A stretch of 64,000 nt of DNA from Roseiarcus sp963765375 (GCA_963765375.1 CAVXVZ010000005.1:372001-436000); one strand, 5' to 3'. Counted from the stretch's first letter, positions 1 to 8,098 are shown. Numbers and translations: made by a program. The notes: a model not told the origin generated them from the letters alone.

Positions 1-245
1 CCAACCCCCTGCACGCTTTGCAGGAGACGAAACCAGTCGCGCTCCGTGGCGGTGAGGAAGCCATAAAGCCTGATCGCATCTTCGCGCACATGGGTCTCGA
101 TGAGGAGTTCCGCGGCCTCCCCGGCCGCGGGCAGCGCCCGCAGGGTTCGGGCGGAAGCGGCGACGAGATAGCCGACGCCGTTGACGTCGAGGATCAGAGT
201 TTCGTCGTCCACGCTGTCGACCATCCCCCGGAGCTTGCCGATCAT
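1..245 (-). CDS. ruvA: Holliday junction branch migration protein RuvA, N-terminal part (3' end outside window)
   Basis: The reading frame starts with ATG at 245 (MIGKLRG...) and runs off the left edge, so only about the first 81 residues are seen. They match the RuvA N-terminal OB-fold domain (MIGKLRG, the DVNGVGY stretch, then ETHVREDAIRLYGF), which binds the Holliday junction and loads the RuvB motor. The start overlaps the ruvC stop by 4 bases (ATGA), as expected for a co-transcribed ruvC-ruvA unit. The family is recognised from conserved residues. Only truncation by the window limits the call. Confidence 0.93.
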   Translation of the reverse strand, partial: MIGKLRGMVDSVDDETLILDVNGVGYLVAASARTLRALPAAGEAAELLIETHVREDAIRLYGFLTATERDWFRLLQSVQGV

Positions 246-745
246 GCCGCCCCTCGCGCGCGCGCCGCCCGATGCTGAGCGTGGCAGAGAGCGACCGCGA
301 GCGCGTCGGAAGCGTCCGGAGTCGCCGCGGTCGAGGCGGGGAGCAACATCTTGACCATCATCGCCACCTGCCGCTTTTCCGCATGGCCGACTCCCACCAC
401 GGTCTTCTTGATCAGGTTGGCGGCGTATTCAGCGACCGGCAGGCCGGTCAGGGCCAGCGAAGCGAGAGCGACGCCGCGCGCCTGACCGAGCTTCAGCGCC
501 GATTGCGGGTCGCGATTGACGAAGATCTCCTCGATCGCCGCCTCGTTAGGCCCCTCGCGCTCGACGAGCTCGATGAGCGAGCGATGGATCGCGGCCAGCC
601 GTCCGGCGAGCGAGGCTGCGGCGTCGGTCTCGATCGAGCCGCAGCCGAGGAAGCTCAGCCGCGACCCGGCCGCCTCGATCACGCCCCATCCGGTCGTGCG
701 CAAGCCTGGATCGACGCCGAGAATGCGAATCGCGCCGATGGTCAT
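242..745 (-). CDS. ruvC: crossover junction endodeoxyribonuclease RuvC
   Basis: This protein of 167 residues resolves Holliday junctions after RuvAB branch migration. The N-terminus has the family signature ILGVDPGLRTTGWGVIE with the first catalytic Asp. The acidic residues in AAIEEIF and the C-terminal DASDALAVALCH follow in the usual order. The open frame extends upstream to 988, but length and homology put the start at the ATG at 745. The stop overlaps ruvA by 4 bases. The divergent rnhB lies upstream. Confidence 0.95.
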   Translation of the reverse strand: MTIGAIRILGVDPGLRTTGWGVIEAAGSRLSFLGCGSIETDAAASLAGRLAAIHRSLIELVEREGPNEAAIEEIFVNRDPQSALKLGQARGVALASLALTGLPVAEYAANLIKKTVVGVGHAEKRQVAMMVKMLLPASTAATPDASDALAVALCHAQHRAARARGAA

Positions 746-883
746 CGAACGTCTGATATACGAATTCCCGCGCCGGCGCATTTTGCGGCGCCTCTCGCGT
801 TTCCACCGGCATTCCCGCCCGGCTCTATTGGCTTCGGCGCTGACGCCGCGATAGCCTTGCCACGAAACAAGCTGGAGCGATTC

Positions 884-1582
884 GTGGCGGGCGCGGCGAG
901 GTCGGTGAAGAAGCAGTCGACCGCGCCGGCGCCGCTCGCGGACACGCCGCATTTCGACTTCGAGCGCGAGGCTTTCGCTTCCGGCCATCGATGGGTCGCG
1001 GGGGTCGATGAGGTTGGGCGCGGCCCGCTGGCTGGGCCGGTTGGGGTCGCCGCGGTCATTCTCGACCCCGACGATCTGCCGTTCGGGGTTGACGACTCCA
1101 AAGTGCTGCCCGAAGCCAGGCGCGAAGAATTGTGCGCAATCATCTTCGCCAAGGCGCTGAGCGTCTCAATCGTGTTCGCCAGCGCCGAGGAGATCGACGT
1201 CATGAACATCCGCGGCGCGGCGCTGACCGCCATGGCGCGGGCGGTCGCGGGCTTGAGCCAGCGTCCGGATCTGGCGCTGATTGACGGACGCGACTCTCCT
1301 GACGGCCTTATCTGCCCGGCGCGTACGATCGTCGGCGGCGACGCGCTTTCGATGTCGATCGCCTCCGCCTCGATCGTCGCCAAGACAATGCGTGACGCCT
1401 TGATGCGAAATCTTCATCGAGACTTTCCCGATTACGGCTTTGCCGAGCACGTCGGCTATGCGACCGCCGGCCACCGTCGGGCGCTCGCGCTTTCGGGCCC
1501 CTGCCCCTATCACCGGCGCTCGTTCCGGCTCGGACCGGAAGAAGACGGAGCCGGCGTCGAAAAAGGTTTCAAAAAGGTTTAG
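884..1582 (+). CDS. rnhB: ribonuclease HII
   Basis: RNase HII cleaves RNA in RNA-DNA hybrids and removes misincorporated ribonucleotides. The protein carries GVDEVGRGPLAGP near residue 33 with the catalytic Asp-Glu pair, then DDSKVL, ALIDGRD and ASIVAKTMRDALM, all in family order. The C-terminus HVGYATAGHRRAL...GPCPYHRRSF is also typical. The frame is open far upstream. I chose GTG at 884 because GGAG sits 6 bases before it and it gives 232 residues. TTG at 857 is an alternative. Confidence 0.92.
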   Translation: MAGAARSVKKQSTAPAPLADTPHFDFEREAFASGHRWVAGVDEVGRGPLAGPVGVAAVILDPDDLPFGVDDSKVLPEARREELCAIIFAKALSVSIVFASAEEIDVMNIRGAALTAMARAVAGLSQRPDLALIDGRDSPDGLICPARTIVGGDALSMSIASASIVAKTMRDALMRNLHRDFPDYGFAEHVGYATAGHRRALALSGPCPYHRRSFRLGPEEDGAGVEKGFKKV

Positions 1583-1721
1583 TTTAATTATCCTTTAGAA
1601 AGACTTGCACCGTACGAAAACGACACAGCGGCATGGGCGGCCGCATAACCGGACCTTTACTTAAAATCGAGCATAAACGACGCGCCGGCTCGAACGATCT
1701 GGCGTAAGCGTCGAGTGGTTT

Positions 1722-2927
1722 GTGTTCATGCGTAACGCGCGTGCCGGAGCGTTTCGCCTCCCCGCCCAGTTTCAGGTTTCGCGTACTGGAGGCGCGGCGA
1801 AAGGCCCGGCCGCAATCGCTCAGGCGCCCGCCCACAGGCGCGAGGTCGAGCGCGATTCGATCCTGATCGGCGATTGCGTGGCCGAGATGATGCGGTTCCC
1901 CGAAGCGTCGGTCGATCTCGTCTTCGCTGATCCGCCCTATAACCTACAGCTCGAAGGCGCGCTCACGCGCCCCGACCAGAGCGTGGTGGACGCGGTCGAC
2001 GACGCCTGGGACAAGTTTGCCGATTTCGCCGAATATGACGGGTTCACCCGGGCCTGGCTCGCCGCCGCCCGGCGGGTGATGAAGCCCGCGGCGACAATCG
2101 TCGTTATCGGCTCCTATCACAACATCTTCCGCGTCGGCGCGATCCTCCAGGATCTCGGCTTTTGGATCCTCAACGACATCGTATGGCGCAAAGCCAATCC
2201 GATGCCGAATTTCCGCGGCCGCCGCTTCACCAACGCCCACGAGACGATGATCTGGGCGGCTCGGAGCGCCAACGCAAAGGCCTATACCTTCAATTATGAG
2301 ACGCTCAAGGCCGGCAACGAGGATTGCCAAGTCCGCTCCGACTGGTTCCTGCCGATCTGTTCGGGGCCGGAGCGGCTGAAGGACGAGACCGGGCGCAAGG
2401 CCCATCCGACGCAAAAGCCGGAAGCGCTGCTGATGCGCGTGCTGCTGGCCGCCTCCAATGCTGGCGATCTTGTGCTCGACCCGTTTTTCGGCTCCGGAAC
2501 GACCGGGGTCGCCGCCCGGCGCCTCAGCCGCTCGTTCATCGGCATCGAGCGCGATCCCGCCTACGCCGAAGCCGCGCGGCGGCGGATCGACGCGGTCGAG
2601 CCCTTGGCGGAAGCGGCGGTCGCGACGGCGCCGACGCGCCGCAGCGAGCCCAGGGTTGCATTCGCCAGCATCGTCGAAGCGGGGCTGGCCCGCCCGGGCG
2701 AACGGCTCGTCGACGCCGGGCGGCGCTGGAGCGCGCTCGTGCGGGCCGACGGGACGCTCGCGTTAGGTCCCGCCGTCGGCTCGATCCACAAGATCGGCGC
2801 GCTGGCGCAGGGGTTGCCGGCGTGCAACGGCTGGACCTTTTGGCATATCGAGCGTGCCGGGCGACTCACACCGATCGACGATCTGCGCGCCAATATGCGC
2901 TCGGCGCTGCGCGAAGCGGCCGAGTAG
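1722..2927 (+). CDS. ccrM: CcrM-type adenine-specific DNA methyltransferase (GANTC)
   Basis: This is a 401-residue beta-class N6-adenine methyltransferase. Motif IV (DPPYNLQL) is near residue 70, the target-recognition part follows (IVWRKANPMPNFRGRRFTNA), then HPTQKPEALL and the SAM-binding DPFFGSGTTG near residue 250. The last 100 residues (SIVEAGLARPGERL...GSIHKIGALAQGLPACNGWTFWH) match the RAMA-like C-terminal domain of CcrM. In alphaproteobacteria CcrM re-methylates GANTC late in the cell cycle. The N-terminus is about 25 residues longer than usual, so the start is less sure than the function. Confidence 0.93.
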   Translation: MFMRNARAGAFRLPAQFQVSRTGGAAKGPAAIAQAPAHRREVERDSILIGDCVAEMMRFPEASVDLVFADPPYNLQLEGALTRPDQSVVDAVDDAWDKFADFAEYDGFTRAWLAAARRVMKPAATIVVIGSYHNIFRVGAILQDLGFWILNDIVWRKANPMPNFRGRRFTNAHETMIWAARSANAKAYTFNYETLKAGNEDCQVRSDWFLPICSGPERLKDETGRKAHPTQKPEALLMRVLLAASNAGDLVLDPFFGSGTTGVAARRLSRSFIGIERDPAYAEAARRRIDAVEPLAEAAVATAPTRRSEPRVAFASIVEAGLARPGERLVDAGRRWSALVRADGTLALGPAVGSIHKIGALAQGLPACNGWTFWHIERAGRLTPIDDLRANMRSALREAAE

Positions 2928-3003
2928 GCCCCGTCATCCGGTCCAAAGCCCGAAAGGGCGGGCGTCTTTCGGCTGCGGCGATGGCGCCACGGTCATGGTA
3001 AGC

Positions 3004-3345
3004 AGAAAGCCGACAAAGTGTTTGCGATAATCAGAATATCGTGCTATTGTGCGCGCTATCGTCGGGTCGCGGGATCGCGTCTGCGGCTGACGACAATGCC
3101 CGCACGTCGTGCTCTTTGACATTGATGTCTTGTCGCGGGTCGGTCGATGAGGAGAGTCGCCAGGGCGTTCGAGTCGTGCCCAAGCCACTGGAATGTCTCG
3201 ATCGGCGGCAGGATTCAACGTCCGCCTTGGGCTTTGTTTTCCTTCCCCGCGGCTTTGTTTTCCTTCCGTGCGGGCTTTGTTTTCCTTCCGCCCGCGCCTT
3301 TGATTTCCTTCCATCGCCTTTGCAATCCTTCCGCCGCGCCCCGGC
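3004..3345 (+). repeat. intergenic composite element, copy A (promoter-like core plus CCTTCC array)
   Basis: This fills the gap between ccrM and prmB, which has no gene. It starts with a block holding TTGCGATAATCAGAA, shared with copies at 23587 and 63291. A second block begins AAGCCACTGGAATGTCT at 3182. Five units of 18-23 bp follow (about 3225-3342), each ending in TTTTCCTTCC or a close variant. The array reads toward the 3' end of prmB, so a transcript would be antisense to prmB. Its function is unknown; a small RNA is my inference. Confidence 0.7.
3022..3050 (+). promoter_or_regulatory. putative sigma-70-type promoter of element A
   Basis: TTGCGA at 3022-3027 and TATTGT at 3045-3050 are separated by exactly 17 bases. 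The same two hexamers (TATCGT in copy C) with the same 17-base spacing occur in the other two copies of the element, while much of the spacer differs. That conservation is why I call it a promoter. No transcription start was measured. Confidence 0.5.
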
Positions 3346-3355
3346 CCCTCCCACG

Positions 3356-4351
3356 CTAGCCGGCTCGGCGCGCTCGCGACTCGCCCTTCCCTTTCGGTCG
3401 TCGTTTTGCTCCGCTAAAATCACCGGCGCGCAGAAGGAATACCTCGCCGGACGCGTCCTCGGTGTCGAGCCAGAGGAACGGGAGATCAGCGAAGTCGCGC
3501 TCGAGCCGCGCCCGCCCGCCCCCGACCTCGCACACAAGCGCGCCACCCGCGGCCAGATGCGCCGGCGCTTCGGTCAGGATCCGGCGCACGACGTCGAGGC
3601 CGTCGGCTCCTCCGGCATGGGCTATCCTCGGCTCGGCTGCGAATTCGGGCGGAAATTCCTCAATCGTCGCCGTGTCGACATAGGGCGGATTGGCCAGGAT
3701 AAGGTCGTAGCGGGTGTCCTTGACCGGGGCGAACAGATCGCCGTTCTTCAGCGCGATGCGGTCGGCGAGCCCGTGCTCGTTGACGTTGCGCCTTGCGACT
3801 TCGAGTGCGCCAGCCGAGCAATCGACCGCTTCGACCCGCGCGTTTCTGAAGACCCGCGCGGCGAGAATAGCGAGCGAGCCGCCGCCGGTACACAGATCGA
3901 GGACGGTGGCGACGCGCTCAGGCTCGCCGGTCAGCGCGTTGTCCTCAGCGAACGCGGTCATCAAGAGTTCGCCAATCAGGCTGCGCGGCACGATGACCCG
4001 CTCGTCAACGTAGAACGGAACGCCCTTGATGTAGGCGCGGTTCAGCAGATAAGCGGCCGGCTTGCGGATCGTCGCCCGCGCTTCGATGAGATCGCAGAGT
4101 CGCGCCCGTTCATGGCGCAGGAGCCTGGCGTCGAGAAACGGATCGAGCGTGTCGATTGGCAGCTCGAGGCCCCCCAGGATGAGAAAGGCGGCCTCGTCGA
4201 GGGCTGAAGTCACGCCATGACCGAAGGCGAGGCCCGCTGCGAGAAAGCGGCCGACCGCGTAGCGCAGCCAGTCGCGTGGAGTGAGGAACGTTTCAATCCG
4301 CTCGTCGCGGTCCGCGTCAGCCAAGGACGGCCGTCCCTGCTCCTGCCCCAT
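3356..4351 (-). CDS. prmB: ribosomal protein L3 N5-glutamine methyltransferase PrmB
   Basis: This 331-residue SAM-dependent methyltransferase belongs to the HemK/PrmB family, which methylates a glutamine in ribosomal protein L3 or in release factors. PrmB features are the helical N-terminus (PRDWLRYAVGRF), RKPAAYLLNRAYIKGVPFYVDERVIVPRS, the SAM motif VLDLCTGGGSLAI and the catalytic NPPYVD. RSLIGELL after the PRS turn separates it from PrmC. It is transcribed alone toward element A. The basic C-terminal tail (KRRPKGKGESRARRAG) is an extension. Confidence 0.9.
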   Translation of the reverse strand: MGQEQGRPSLADADRDERIETFLTPRDWLRYAVGRFLAAGLAFGHGVTSALDEAAFLILGGLELPIDTLDPFLDARLLRHERARLCDLIEARATIRKPAAYLLNRAYIKGVPFYVDERVIVPRSLIGELLMTAFAEDNALTGEPERVATVLDLCTGGGSLAILAARVFRNARVEAVDCSAGALEVARRNVNEHGLADRIALKNGDLFAPVKDTRYDLILANPPYVDTATIEEFPPEFAAEPRIAHAGGADGLDVVRRILTEAPAHLAAGGALVCEVGGGRARLERDFADLPFLWLDTEDASGEVFLLRAGDFSGAKRRPKGKGESRARRAG

Positions 4352-4414
4352 CGAGCGCAGCGCAATGGGGGAAAGGGACCGCGCGAAACGTCGTTGAGGG
4401 GACGGGGGCGTCGC

Positions 4415-4705
4415 TCATATGCCGTTTTTACACTCATGCACGAAGTGCTTGCGGGTTTTACCCTGCAATCCCCGGGCGTCGGCCCTTTGAGCGCATTCGA
4501 TCGATCTGGCGGACCGCTCGGCGGGGTCGCGCTCAGGGGCGACCAAAGGGTCCGAGGAAGGTTTCATTTCGACAGTCGACGCCCCGCTTGACGGTGCGCC
4601 ACCCGTGATGGGCGGAGAGGTCTGCCCCGCGGCATCGAAGGCGAAGTTGGCTTCCGACGCAAAAAGGGCGGATGCGCACGCGCAAACCAGGGTCGTGATT
4701 CGCAT
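4415..4705 (-). CDS. small exported PsiF-repeat protein
   Basis: This 96-residue protein has an N-terminal signal sequence (MRITTLVCACASALFASEANFAFDA), so it should be periplasmic. The C-terminus, ECAQRADARGLQGKTRKHFVHECKNG, resembles one PsiF repeat (C-x-A-x-A-x-x-L-x-G-x-x-R-x-x-F-x-x-x-C), a motif of unknown role first seen in a phosphate-starvation-inducible protein. The middle is low-complexity, rich in Pro, Ser and Gly. It is divergent from the regulator gene at 4903. Confidence 0.6.
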   Translation of the reverse strand: MRITTLVCACASALFASEANFAFDAAGQTSPPITGGAPSSGASTVEMKPSSDPLVAPERDPAERSARSIECAQRADARGLQGKTRKHFVHECKNGI

Positions 4706-4863
4706 GCGCTCGGGTATTCCCGTTTTCCAATTATTGTTCGTCCCGTCGCGGGTCAGGTTATAGGAGCCGCGACGGGTATTTCAAGCCAATGGATCCCCGC
4801 AGCCGCAACGGAACCGCAGCCGGGGGATCGGCTCACCGCATCGATTCCCTCTTGCGCCGCAGG

Positions 4864-4899
4864 CTCATTAGACATAAAGATATGTTTATGTCTAATGAG
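4864..4899. promoter_or_regulatory. perfect 15-bp inverted repeat, likely operator of the SahR-like regulator
   Basis: CTCATTAGACATAAA (4864-4878) is followed by a 6-base spacer (GATATG) and its exact reverse complement TTTATGTCTAATGAG (4885-4899). It lies directly before the preferred start at 4903 and covers the alternative ATGs at 4882 and 4888. Autoregulation by the adjacent ArsR-type protein is the simplest reading. Confidence 0.7.
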
Positions 4900-4902
4900 C
4901 GA

Positions 4903-5901
4903 ATGACTCTGGTGCTCGGATTTCCGGCGCTGCTCGCTGGTCTCGAAGCGGCCGGCGAGGAGACGCGGTTGCGCATCCTCTACCTGCTCGAGGCGGCCGA
5001 GCTGACCGTGAGCGAACTGGTCGCAATCCTCGGGCAGTCGCAGCCGCGCGTCTCGCGTCATCTCAAGCTCCTGGTCGAGGCGGGTCTCGCGACGCGCCAG
5101 CGGGAGGGCGCCTGGGCGTTCTTCCGCCTCGCTGAATCGGGCGGGGCGCTGGCGCGCGATTGGCTGCGCCGACTTGATCCGGCCAATTCCGTCGTCTCTG
5201 CCGACCGCGCACGGCTCGAAGTCGTGCGCGAGGGAAGGCGCCGGCAGGCTGCCGCCTATTTCGCCGAGCGCGCCGCTGACTGGGACCAGATCCGCGCCCT
5301 CCACGCGCCGGAGGAGCGGGTGGAGGCGGCGCTGATCGCGATGATTGGCTCGAAGCCGTACCGCACCCTGCTCGATCTCGGCACCGGAACCGGCCGCATC
5401 CTCGAGCTTCTCAGCCCCCGGGCGGCGCGCGCGGTCGGCGTCGACCAGAACGCGGCGATGCTGGCGCTCGCGCGGGCCCGCGTCGATGAGGCTGGCCTGC
5501 GCAATGTGTCCCTGCGTCAGGGCGACATCTATGCCCCGCCGGTCGAGCGCAACGCCTACGATCTGGTCGTAATCCACCAGGTGCTGCACTTCCTCGACGA
5601 CCCGGCCCGGGCGCTTGGGGAAGCGGCGCGGGCGCTGGCCCCAGGCGGGCGGCTCGCGCTGGTCGACTTTGACGCCCATGACCAGGAATTCCTGCGCGAC
5701 GAGTTCGCCCATCGCCGGCTCGGCTTCGCCGCACAGGAGGTCGAAGGCTATCTCGCGGAGGCGGGGCTCGCCAACGTCCGCTGCGAGCGCGTGCCGCCGG
5801 CTGCGGGCGAAGCGGGCAAGCTGACGGTCGTGCTGTGGGTTGCCGAGGATCCGCGCGTCATTTCCAATTCGTTCCCCAAGAGCGACGTGGAGTTCGCCTG
5901 A
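4903..5901 (+). CDS. ArsR-family regulator fused to a SAM-dependent methyltransferase domain (SahR-like)
   Basis: The protein has about 332 residues. Residues 1-95 are an ArsR winged helix (EETRLRILYLLEAAELTVSELVAILGQSQPRVSRHLKLLVEAGLA). The rest is a class I methyltransferase fold with the SAM motif LLDLGTGTGRILELL and a GGRLALVDF strand. This fusion commonly precedes metF/metH in alphaproteobacteria, and SahR-type regulators respond to S-adenosylhomocysteine. The TGA shares its A with the metF ATG, so the two genes form an operon. I prefer ATG 4903 because a perfect palindrome covers the upstream ATGs. True methyltransferase activity is uncertain. Confidence 0.85.
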   Translation: MTLVLGFPALLAGLEAAGEETRLRILYLLEAAELTVSELVAILGQSQPRVSRHLKLLVEAGLATRQREGAWAFFRLAESGGALARDWLRRLDPANSVVSADRARLEVVREGRRRQAAAYFAERAADWDQIRALHAPEERVEAALIAMIGSKPYRTLLDLGTGTGRILELLSPRAARAVGVDQNAAMLALARARVDEAGLRNVSLRQGDIYAPPVERNAYDLVVIHQVLHFLDDPARALGEAARALAPGGRLALVDFDAHDQEFLRDEFAHRRLGFAAQEVEGYLAEAGLANVRCERVPPAAGEAGKLTVVLWVAEDPRVISNSFPKSDVEFA

Positions 5902-6842
5902 TGGCCGCAAAACCAGTGCCTCTGAGCCGCGCCGGAGCGCGAGTTCGGGTGTCGTTCGAGTTCTTCCCGCCAAGAACCGCGGAGATGGAGGCGAACTTGT
6001 GGGAGGCGGCGACCCGCCTCGAGCCGCTGAATCCGGCCTTCGTCTCGGTAACCTACGGCGCTGGGGGGTCGACCCGCGAACGCACCCATGCGCTGGTCGA
6101 GCGCATCGTGCGAGAGACGGCGATGAAGCCGGCGGCCCATCTGACCTGCGTCGGGGCCTCGAAGGACGAAATTCGCGCGACATTGCGAGCCTACCACGGA
6201 GCAGGCGTTCGCCATATCGTGGCGCTGCGCGGCGATCCGCCGACCGGGTTTGACGCCCCTTACGAAGCCGCGCCCGACGGCTACCAGTCGACCGCCGAAC
6301 TTGTCGCCGACGCGCGGCGCATCGCCGATTTCGAAGTCTCCGTCGGGACTTATCCCGAGCAGCACCCGCAAAGTCCGACCCTTCTGCACGACATCGAAAT
6401 CCTCAGGCAGAAGGTCGACGCCGGGGCGACCCGGGCGATCACCCAGTTTTTCTTCGAGAATTCCGTCTATTTCCGGTTTCTCGACGTCGCCGCCGCGGCG
6501 GGGATCGACGTTCCGATCGTGCCGGGCATCTTTCCGGTGCAGAATTTCAAGCAGACGGCCAATTTCGCCCGCCGGGCCGGCGCGACCGTGCCGCCATGGC
6601 TCGCCGACCGGTTTGAGGGCCTCGAGGACGACCCTGCCACCCGGCGCCTCGTCGCCGCCGCCGTCTGCGCCGAGCAGGTGATCGACCTCATCGACCACGG
6701 CGTCGAAGAATTGCACTTCTACACCATGAATCGCGCCGATCTCGTGTTCGCCATCTGCCACCTTGTCGGCCTGCGCGCGAGGCCGGTCGCGATCGAACGC
6801 GAAGAGCAAGATCCGCAGCCGCTGCGCCGGCGCGCTTGGTGA
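5901..6842 (+). CDS. metF: methylenetetrahydrofolate reductase
   Basis: MetF reduces 5,10-methylene-THF to 5-methyl-THF with FAD, providing the methyl group for methionine synthesis. The 313-residue protein shows VSFEFFPPRTAEMEANLW, SVTYGAGGSTRERTHALV, AHLTCVGASKDEI, the FAD-binding VALRGDPP and ITQFFFEN, all in family order. It overlaps the SahR-like gene by one base and ends at 6842 without a downstream partner; metH is not in the window. Confidence 0.96.
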   Translation: MAAKPVPLSRAGARVRVSFEFFPPRTAEMEANLWEAATRLEPLNPAFVSVTYGAGGSTRERTHALVERIVRETAMKPAAHLTCVGASKDEIRATLRAYHGAGVRHIVALRGDPPTGFDAPYEAAPDGYQSTAELVADARRIADFEVSVGTYPEQHPQSPTLLHDIEILRQKVDAGATRAITQFFFENSVYFRFLDVAAAAGIDVPIVPGIFPVQNFKQTANFARRAGATVPPWLADRFEGLEDDPATRRLVAAAVCAEQVIDLIDHGVEELHFYTMNRADLVFAICHLVGLRARPVAIEREEQDPQPLRRRAW

Positions 6843-6961
6843 CGACGCGCGCGTTGATCGGCGCGCGCAGCAAATTCCGTTTTCCTGGTTAACCAAACCT
6901 TTCGAAAACCCGCAAGGCGGGGAGATCGAACGTTGACTTGGATTTCTCTTTTTCACACTAT

Positions 6962-7007
6962 GAACAGAACAAGAACATTTTACGGCGACTTTGGGTCGGT
7001 TCTGTTC
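6962..7007. promoter_or_regulatory. inverted repeat upstream of luxI
   Basis: GAACAGAAC (6962-6970) and GTTCTGTTC (6999-7007) are exact reverse complements 28 bases apart, ending 63 bases before the luxI ATG. It could be a regulator site or a leader hairpin. It does not look like a classic lux box. GGTTAACC lies further upstream at about 6887. Confidence 0.4.
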
Positions 7008-7070
7008 GTCGTCAGCGCCCCCAAGCCCGAGTCGCCCTGCGTCGGTGGCGTGCATAGGAGTGACTTGGCG

Positions 7071-7709
7071 ATGTTGAAGCTTATCGAGGGTTCTATTGTG
7101 TCATTCTTCCCAAAGGAAATCGATGCGATGTTCCGGAACAGGGCAGAAACCTTTTCGGACCGGCTCGGCTGGGAGGTCGTGGTCAAGGACGGCTATGAGC
7201 GGGACCGTTTCGACGACGCGAATCCACTGTATCTCGTATCCGTCGATCCGGACACCGAAGAATACTGGGGATCGTTGAGACTTCTGCCGACCACCGGTCC
7301 GAACATGTTGCGCGACGTTTTCGCGCAGTTGCTTGATGGAGATTACGTCGAGAGCGCAACCATATGGGAAAGTTCACAAATCTGCGCGACAACATCGGCC
7401 CGACAGCCAGATCGAAGCAAGAGCGGCGTCAATTATGCGCTGAGCGAACTCATATTGGGCATCGGCGAAGTCGCAGTCGCAGCGGGGCTGACCCAAATCG
7501 TCTCCGTATTCGACGCCAGGATATTGCGCGTCCTGAAAGCCGCGGGATGCAATCCCCAGATCATCGGGACGCCTCAACGTATTGGCGGGGCCATGAGCTA
7601 CGCCGGGCTTTTCGAAACCGGCGAGGGGCCTCTCAAGGCCTTCCGCGCCGCGGCAGGAATCGAGAGCTCGGTCCTTGCCCCGGGCGCGAGGGAACTTGCG
7701 TTTGCTTAA
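7071..7709 (+). CDS. acyl-homoserine-lactone synthase, LuxI family
   Basis: This 212-residue LuxI-type enzyme makes acyl-homoserine lactones from SAM and an acyl carrier. From ATG 7071 (AGGAG about 11 bases upstream) the family residues fall at their usual places: R24, F28, W34, D45, D48, R70, F84 and E100. Position 103, normally Arg in the E-x-x-R motif, is Gln here (WESSQIC). The frame is open upstream to 6933, but the downstream start gives the normal family length. The cognate luxR is broken nearby, so the system is probably non-functional or altered. Confidence 0.9.
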   Translation: MLKLIEGSIVSFFPKEIDAMFRNRAETFSDRLGWEVVVKDGYERDRFDDANPLYLVSVDPDTEEYWGSLRLLPTTGPNMLRDVFAQLLDGDYVESATIWESSQICATTSARQPDRSKSGVNYALSELILGIGEVAVAAGLTQIVSVFDARILRVLKAAGCNPQIIGTPQRIGGAMSYAGLFETGEGPLKAFRAAAGIESSVLAPGARELAFA

Positions 7710-7873
7710 GAGGGGCCACGGCCCTCGAGCGGCGCGCAAACCTGTTGCGCGCTCGTTTTCCGGCGACAGGGCGCGATGTTCATGTTCTGTTGTCTACAAG
7801 TCTGTTGATTGTCATTCTGATCGTACGTCATCACACTACGTTTCGAGAGGGGAATCAAGTATGGGAGGGTCGA

Positions 7874-8098
7874 TTGGCCAAGAAATCGAAAAAGCGCGCG
7901 GCGGAGCCTGAAGAAGCAAAGACACACGTTGGAGAATTGAATTTGTCGGCTTGCGAGGCGCGCAGGTTGTACTCCATATGCGTCGAACTGCTTGAATTGT
8001 GTACTCAGGTCTCGGGTAGAATTGATCCGGAAGCTGGCTACATGGTGGCTCACGCACGAGATGAAGTGATGCTGGGAATTTTCGATGTCCGTCCATAG
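7874..8098 (+). CDS. small hypothetical protein between luxI and luxR
   Basis: An ORF of 74 residues starts at TTG 7874 after GGGAGGG and overlaps the luxR start by 14 bases, which suggests translational coupling. The N-terminus is basic (KKSKKRAAEPEE), and a likely amphipathic helical core follows (LSACEARRLYSICVELLELCTQVSGRI). I do not recognise a family. Its position between synthase and receptor suggests a modulator or co-expressed gene, but this is inference. An alternative ATG at 7861 is in a different, short frame. Confidence 0.5.
   Translation: MAKKSKKRAAEPEEAKTHVGELNLSACEARRLYSICVELLELCTQVSGRIDPEAGYMVAHARDEVMLGIFDVRP

Noticed and set aside
272..883. Long upstream extension of the rnhB frame
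   Set aside because: It runs antisense through ruvC and has no family similarity. The GTG at 884 with an SD gives the normal RNase HII length.
2990..3345. CRISPR array reading of the 20-bp repeats
   Set aside because: The units are imperfect, only 4-5 in number, with no unique spacers and no cas genes.
3041..4207. Plus-strand 388-codon frame with repeated FVFLP-like peptides
   Set aside because: It runs antisense through prmB, and the peptide repeats come from the CCTTCC array, whose unit length varies and is not in frame between copies.
4753..6183. 476-codon minus-strand frame
   Set aside because: It is the antisense shadow of the SahR-like gene and metF in high-GC DNA, Arg/Pro-rich with no family.
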